DNA of 64,000 bases from Paenibacillus eucommiae (GTDB taxonomy: Bacteria; Bacillota; Bacilli; Paenibacillales; NBRC-103111): contig NZ_JAGGLB010000002.1 in the NCBI RefSeq assembly GCF_017874215.1, positions 434,001-498,000 of the forward strand, written 5' to 3'. Positions 62,052 to 64,000 of the stretch are shown in pieces; the first letter of the stretch is position 1; the number at the start of each line of letters is the position of its first letter. Under the pieces are notes generated by a model, which saw only the letters and a list, made by a program, of their open reading frames with translations, ran no database searches and was not told where the DNA came from. Made by a program: the position numbers and the translations under genes.

Positions 62052-62070
62052 TACATACTGAATGTATGTA
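62052..62070. promoter_or_regulatory. TetR operator upstream of the VOC-TetR operon
   Basis: Perfect palindrome TACATAC-TGAAT-GTATGTA, similar to AcrR-type operators (TACATAC... GTATGTA) as I recall. Confidence 0.7.
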
Positions 62071-62162
62071 AATGTACAATCCTACTTTTTTTCTTACTGC
62101 TTTATGCTCCTCAGCCAGGAATCACTTCTGTATTTCCTCCGGGCTGCGGTAATTCTCCAAAA

Positions 62163-63551
62163 TCATTCATTCAAATAGGTCGATACCCTGTTTTGAATCA
62201 GCTTCGCTACCAGTTCAGCCGATTTTTGCCCGCCAAAAAAAGCTGCGGATTCCTCCGTAATAATTTCTTCCACCTTGGAAGGCCTATACTCCACAGCATG
62301 GATCGCATCGTAAAGATAAGATTCCAGGTCTTGAATATGTGCTTCTGTGACCTTAAACTCCTTGCCTTTCAACGCTCCTTCTTCATCAGCCTTTACAGAC
62401 CCTACCTGCAAGAGCTGCTGTACCTGCTTTTTATAAGCCTGTTTATTTAGTGGAAAGCCTCCTGGTTCTGTCTCTTCCGAAATCAGATACTTGATGAAAT
62501 CCCAGGCTTCTTTTTGGACCGCAGATTTGGCATGGATACCGATGGTTGTCTCCGTCCGGAAAAAACCTCCGGCTTGCTGCCCTTCCGCCTTTGGTTTACT
62601 ATACAGCTTGGGTTTGTTGTACATCTCCATATATTGCGTACCGGCAAGTATATAACTTCGGATGGAAGTGATCGTATCCATTCTAAAAAAAGTATCTGAA
62701 CGACTCTGGTGATTCACTACTTTTTCATCGATCATCGTTTTTACCTGCTTCATTAAACGGGTGAACGCTTCGGATTCGAAATTCGACTTCCGGTTTACCG
62801 GATCCACAAATTGGCCGTAGGTCTCATTCACCATTTCATTCAATAAGACAATCGCATCACCGAAAAATGCATATTCATGACCGCCTTGCTGCGCCAGCTC
62901 CTTCGCTGTCTGGATGAACTGATTCCAAGTCCAGCTGTTGTCATCGAAGGTTATGCCGGTTTTCTTAATAGCTTCTTCATCACCGATCAATCCATACAAA
63001 TAGAATCTGACAGGAATCCCGTAAACGCTGCCGTCCAGCTTCACATTGTCCAGAATGTTAGTGAAATACTGCTCTTTTTGAAACCCGGGGTCCTTTTCCA
63101 TCATCTCGCTCAAATTCATCAACATTTTCTTATTCACATACTGACCCATGGGCAGCTGGTCCATCTCCAGCAGATCCGGTCCTTTGCCTGTCAGCATTTG
63201 TGTATTCGTTGTTTTAACGAACTTTTCATGGTTGGCTTCCCAGTTGGCATCATCGCCAATGGCATGGGCATAGGTTAACTGAATCGCAATGTTCGGATGC
63301 TTCGCTTCATAATTCTTTACCGCTTCTTTTAAAAAGTCACTTTCATAAAATGTTGAAAAAACAATGGTTTTCCTGCCCTCATTTGAAGCGGCTGCCAGGG
63401 CTTCTTCCGTTTCTGCAGTTGTCTTTTGTGGGGTATCCTTCACGTTACCATTATCCGGCTGTTCCACATTTTCACGATCAGAATTACTGCTGCACGCCGC
63501 CATGGTGAAGAGAAGCAAGCAGCTTATCAGAAGCAATCCGTATTTGTTCAT
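62163..63551 (-). CDS. Extracellular solute-binding lipoprotein 1
   Basis: 462 residues; GGGAG precedes ATG. Lipobox MAAC (Cys 20; TMAACSSNSDREN) and a family-1 binding-protein pattern: KTIVFSTFYESDFLKEAVKN, MLTGKGPDLLEMDQLPMGQY and GFFRTETTIGIHAKSAVQKE. Near the end it has VGSVKADEEGALKG and SAAFFGGQKSAELVAKLIQN, which reappear in the next gene, so the two are recent tandem duplicates. No permease genes are in the window. Confidence 0.88.
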   Translation of the reverse strand: MNKYGLLLISCLLLFTMAACSSNSDRENVEQPDNGNVKDTPQKTTAETEEALAAASNEGRKTIVFSTFYESDFLKEAVKNYEAKHPNIAIQLTYAHAIGDDANWEANHEKFVKTTNTQMLTGKGPDLLEMDQLPMGQYVNKKMLMNLSEMMEKDPGFQKEQYFTNILDNVKLDGSVYGIPVRFYLYGLIGDEEAIKKTGITFDDNSWTWNQFIQTAKELAQQGGHEYAFFGDAIVLLNEMVNETYGQFVDPVNRKSNFESEAFTRLMKQVKTMIDEKVVNHQSRSDTFFRMDTITSIRSYILAGTQYMEMYNKPKLYSKPKAEGQQAGGFFRTETTIGIHAKSAVQKEAWDFIKYLISEETEPGGFPLNKQAYKKQVQQLLQVGSVKADEEGALKGKEFKVTEAHIQDLESYLYDAIHAVEYRPSKVEEIITEESAAFFGGQKSAELVAKLIQNRVSTYLNE

Positions 63552-63571
63552 CTCGATCTCCCTCTCAGAAT

Positions 63572-64000
63572 TTATTCATTCAAGACCGTAGTAACCCTAT
63601 TTTGAACCAGCTTAGCTACGGCTTCAGCCGATTTTTGTCCATTGAAAAAAGCTTTGGATTCTTCTAAAATGATATCCTCCACTTTGGAAGGTTTAAATTC
63701 AACAGGATGAATCGCATCGGAGATATAGGAATTCAGCCTTAGAATATCCTCTTCTCTCACCTTAAATATTTGACCATGCGCTTGTCCTTCTTCATCGGCT
63801 TTCACCGATCCTTCTTGTAAAATTTGCTGAGCCAGCTTCTGATAAACATTTTTGTTCAGTGGAAAGCCTCCCGGATTTACCTCATCAGAGATGAGGAACT
63901 TGACAAAATCCCAAGCCTCCTTTTTTACAGATGAGTTGGCATTAATCCCAATCGTTGTTTCCGTGCGGAAAAATCCCCCTGGCTTTTGACCCTCTGCTAT
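63572..64000 (-). CDS. Extracellular solute-binding protein 2, C-terminal part (cut by the window)
   Basis: 143 codons to the window edge, no start within the window. It continues in frame upstream of the apparent GTG at 63805: GFFRTETTIGINANSSVKKE, then DFVKFLISDEVNPGG. Highly similar to the neighbour (GFFRTETTIGIHAKSAVQKE) with the same tail. Separated from it by 20 bases on the same strand. Confidence 0.9.
   Translation of the reverse strand: MAEGQKPGGFFRTETTIGINANSSVKKEAWDFVKFLISDEVNPGGFPLNKNVYQKLAQQILQEGSVKADEEGQAHGQIFKVREEDILRLNSYISDAIHPVEFKPSKVEDIILEESKAFFNGQKSAEAVAKLVQNRVTTVLNE

Noticed and set aside
1..64000. tRNA, rRNA, CRISPR, prophage and toxin-antitoxin pairs
   Set aside because: No clear direct-repeat array, cloverleaf, integrase, transposase or MNT partner for the HepT-like gene was found by reading.

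Overview
The window reads as a chromosomal segment of a low-to-mid GC, Gram-positive, endospore-former-type Bacillota, most probably Paenibacillus or a close relative. The reasons are strong AGGAGG ribosome binding sites, frequent TTG and GTG starts, many lipoproteins, a large S-layer-anchored (SLH) secreted protein, several AraC and TetR regulators, a T-box leader, BlaI/M56 regulation, and Bacillus-type families (YuaF/FloT, LutABC, YdcZ, YutE, YodB, SpxH, YmaF). I see no rRNA, tRNA, CRISPR array, phage genes or transposase.

Layout. 0-8.2 kb: flotillin/NfeD pair, a small unknown gene and the lutABC L-lactate oxidation operon with a FadR-type regulator and a candidate operator. 8.3-13 kb: a cysteine-bearing small protein, a pirin pair, an M14 peptidase, glutamate racemase and a lipoprotein NodB-like deacetylase. 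13.6-24.8 kb: a GH4 galactosidase with AraC control, BdbC, KDPG aldolase, a 1286-residue SLH protein with three carbohydrate-binding-like modules and an unassigned catalytic-like domain, and its divergent AraC gene. 24.8-33.9 kb: a TPR / 35-residue membrane peptide / YutE operon, small membrane proteins, three VOC genes in a row, a YdcZ transporter coupled to a 26-codon ORF, and a T-box-controlled aminotransferase. 34-42 kb: a YodB-like redox regulator with no usual start codon next to an SpxH-like thioredoxin-fold protein, then small VOC, DinB, GNAT and PurO-like genes. 42.5-51.4 kb: a solute-binding lipoprotein with a PhyH oxygenase, a two-component system and a UbiD decarboxylase. 51.5-64 kb: AraC, a dehalogenase with an internal TGA, a macrolide phosphotransferase behind a complete attenuator, ankyrin protein, BlaI/M56 pair, two TetR systems and two tandem solute-binding proteins, the last cut by the window edge.

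The most striking element is the 54.0-54.4 kb leader. It has a promoter, a 12-codon peptide with Arg-Leu-Arg at codons 6-8 (as I recall for ErmDL), a stem whose 5' arm lies in those codons, a perfect 9-bp antiterminator pairing and a terminator, all directly before a macrolide 2'-phosphotransferase-like gene. A second theme is a mosaic family of non-coding palindromic repeats found at least six times between genes. A third is an intact TetR-type promoter and operator that runs into a terminator about 115 nt later with no gene between.

Starts were chosen from ribosome binding site spacing and family fit. All family assignments come from motif recognition without database searches.
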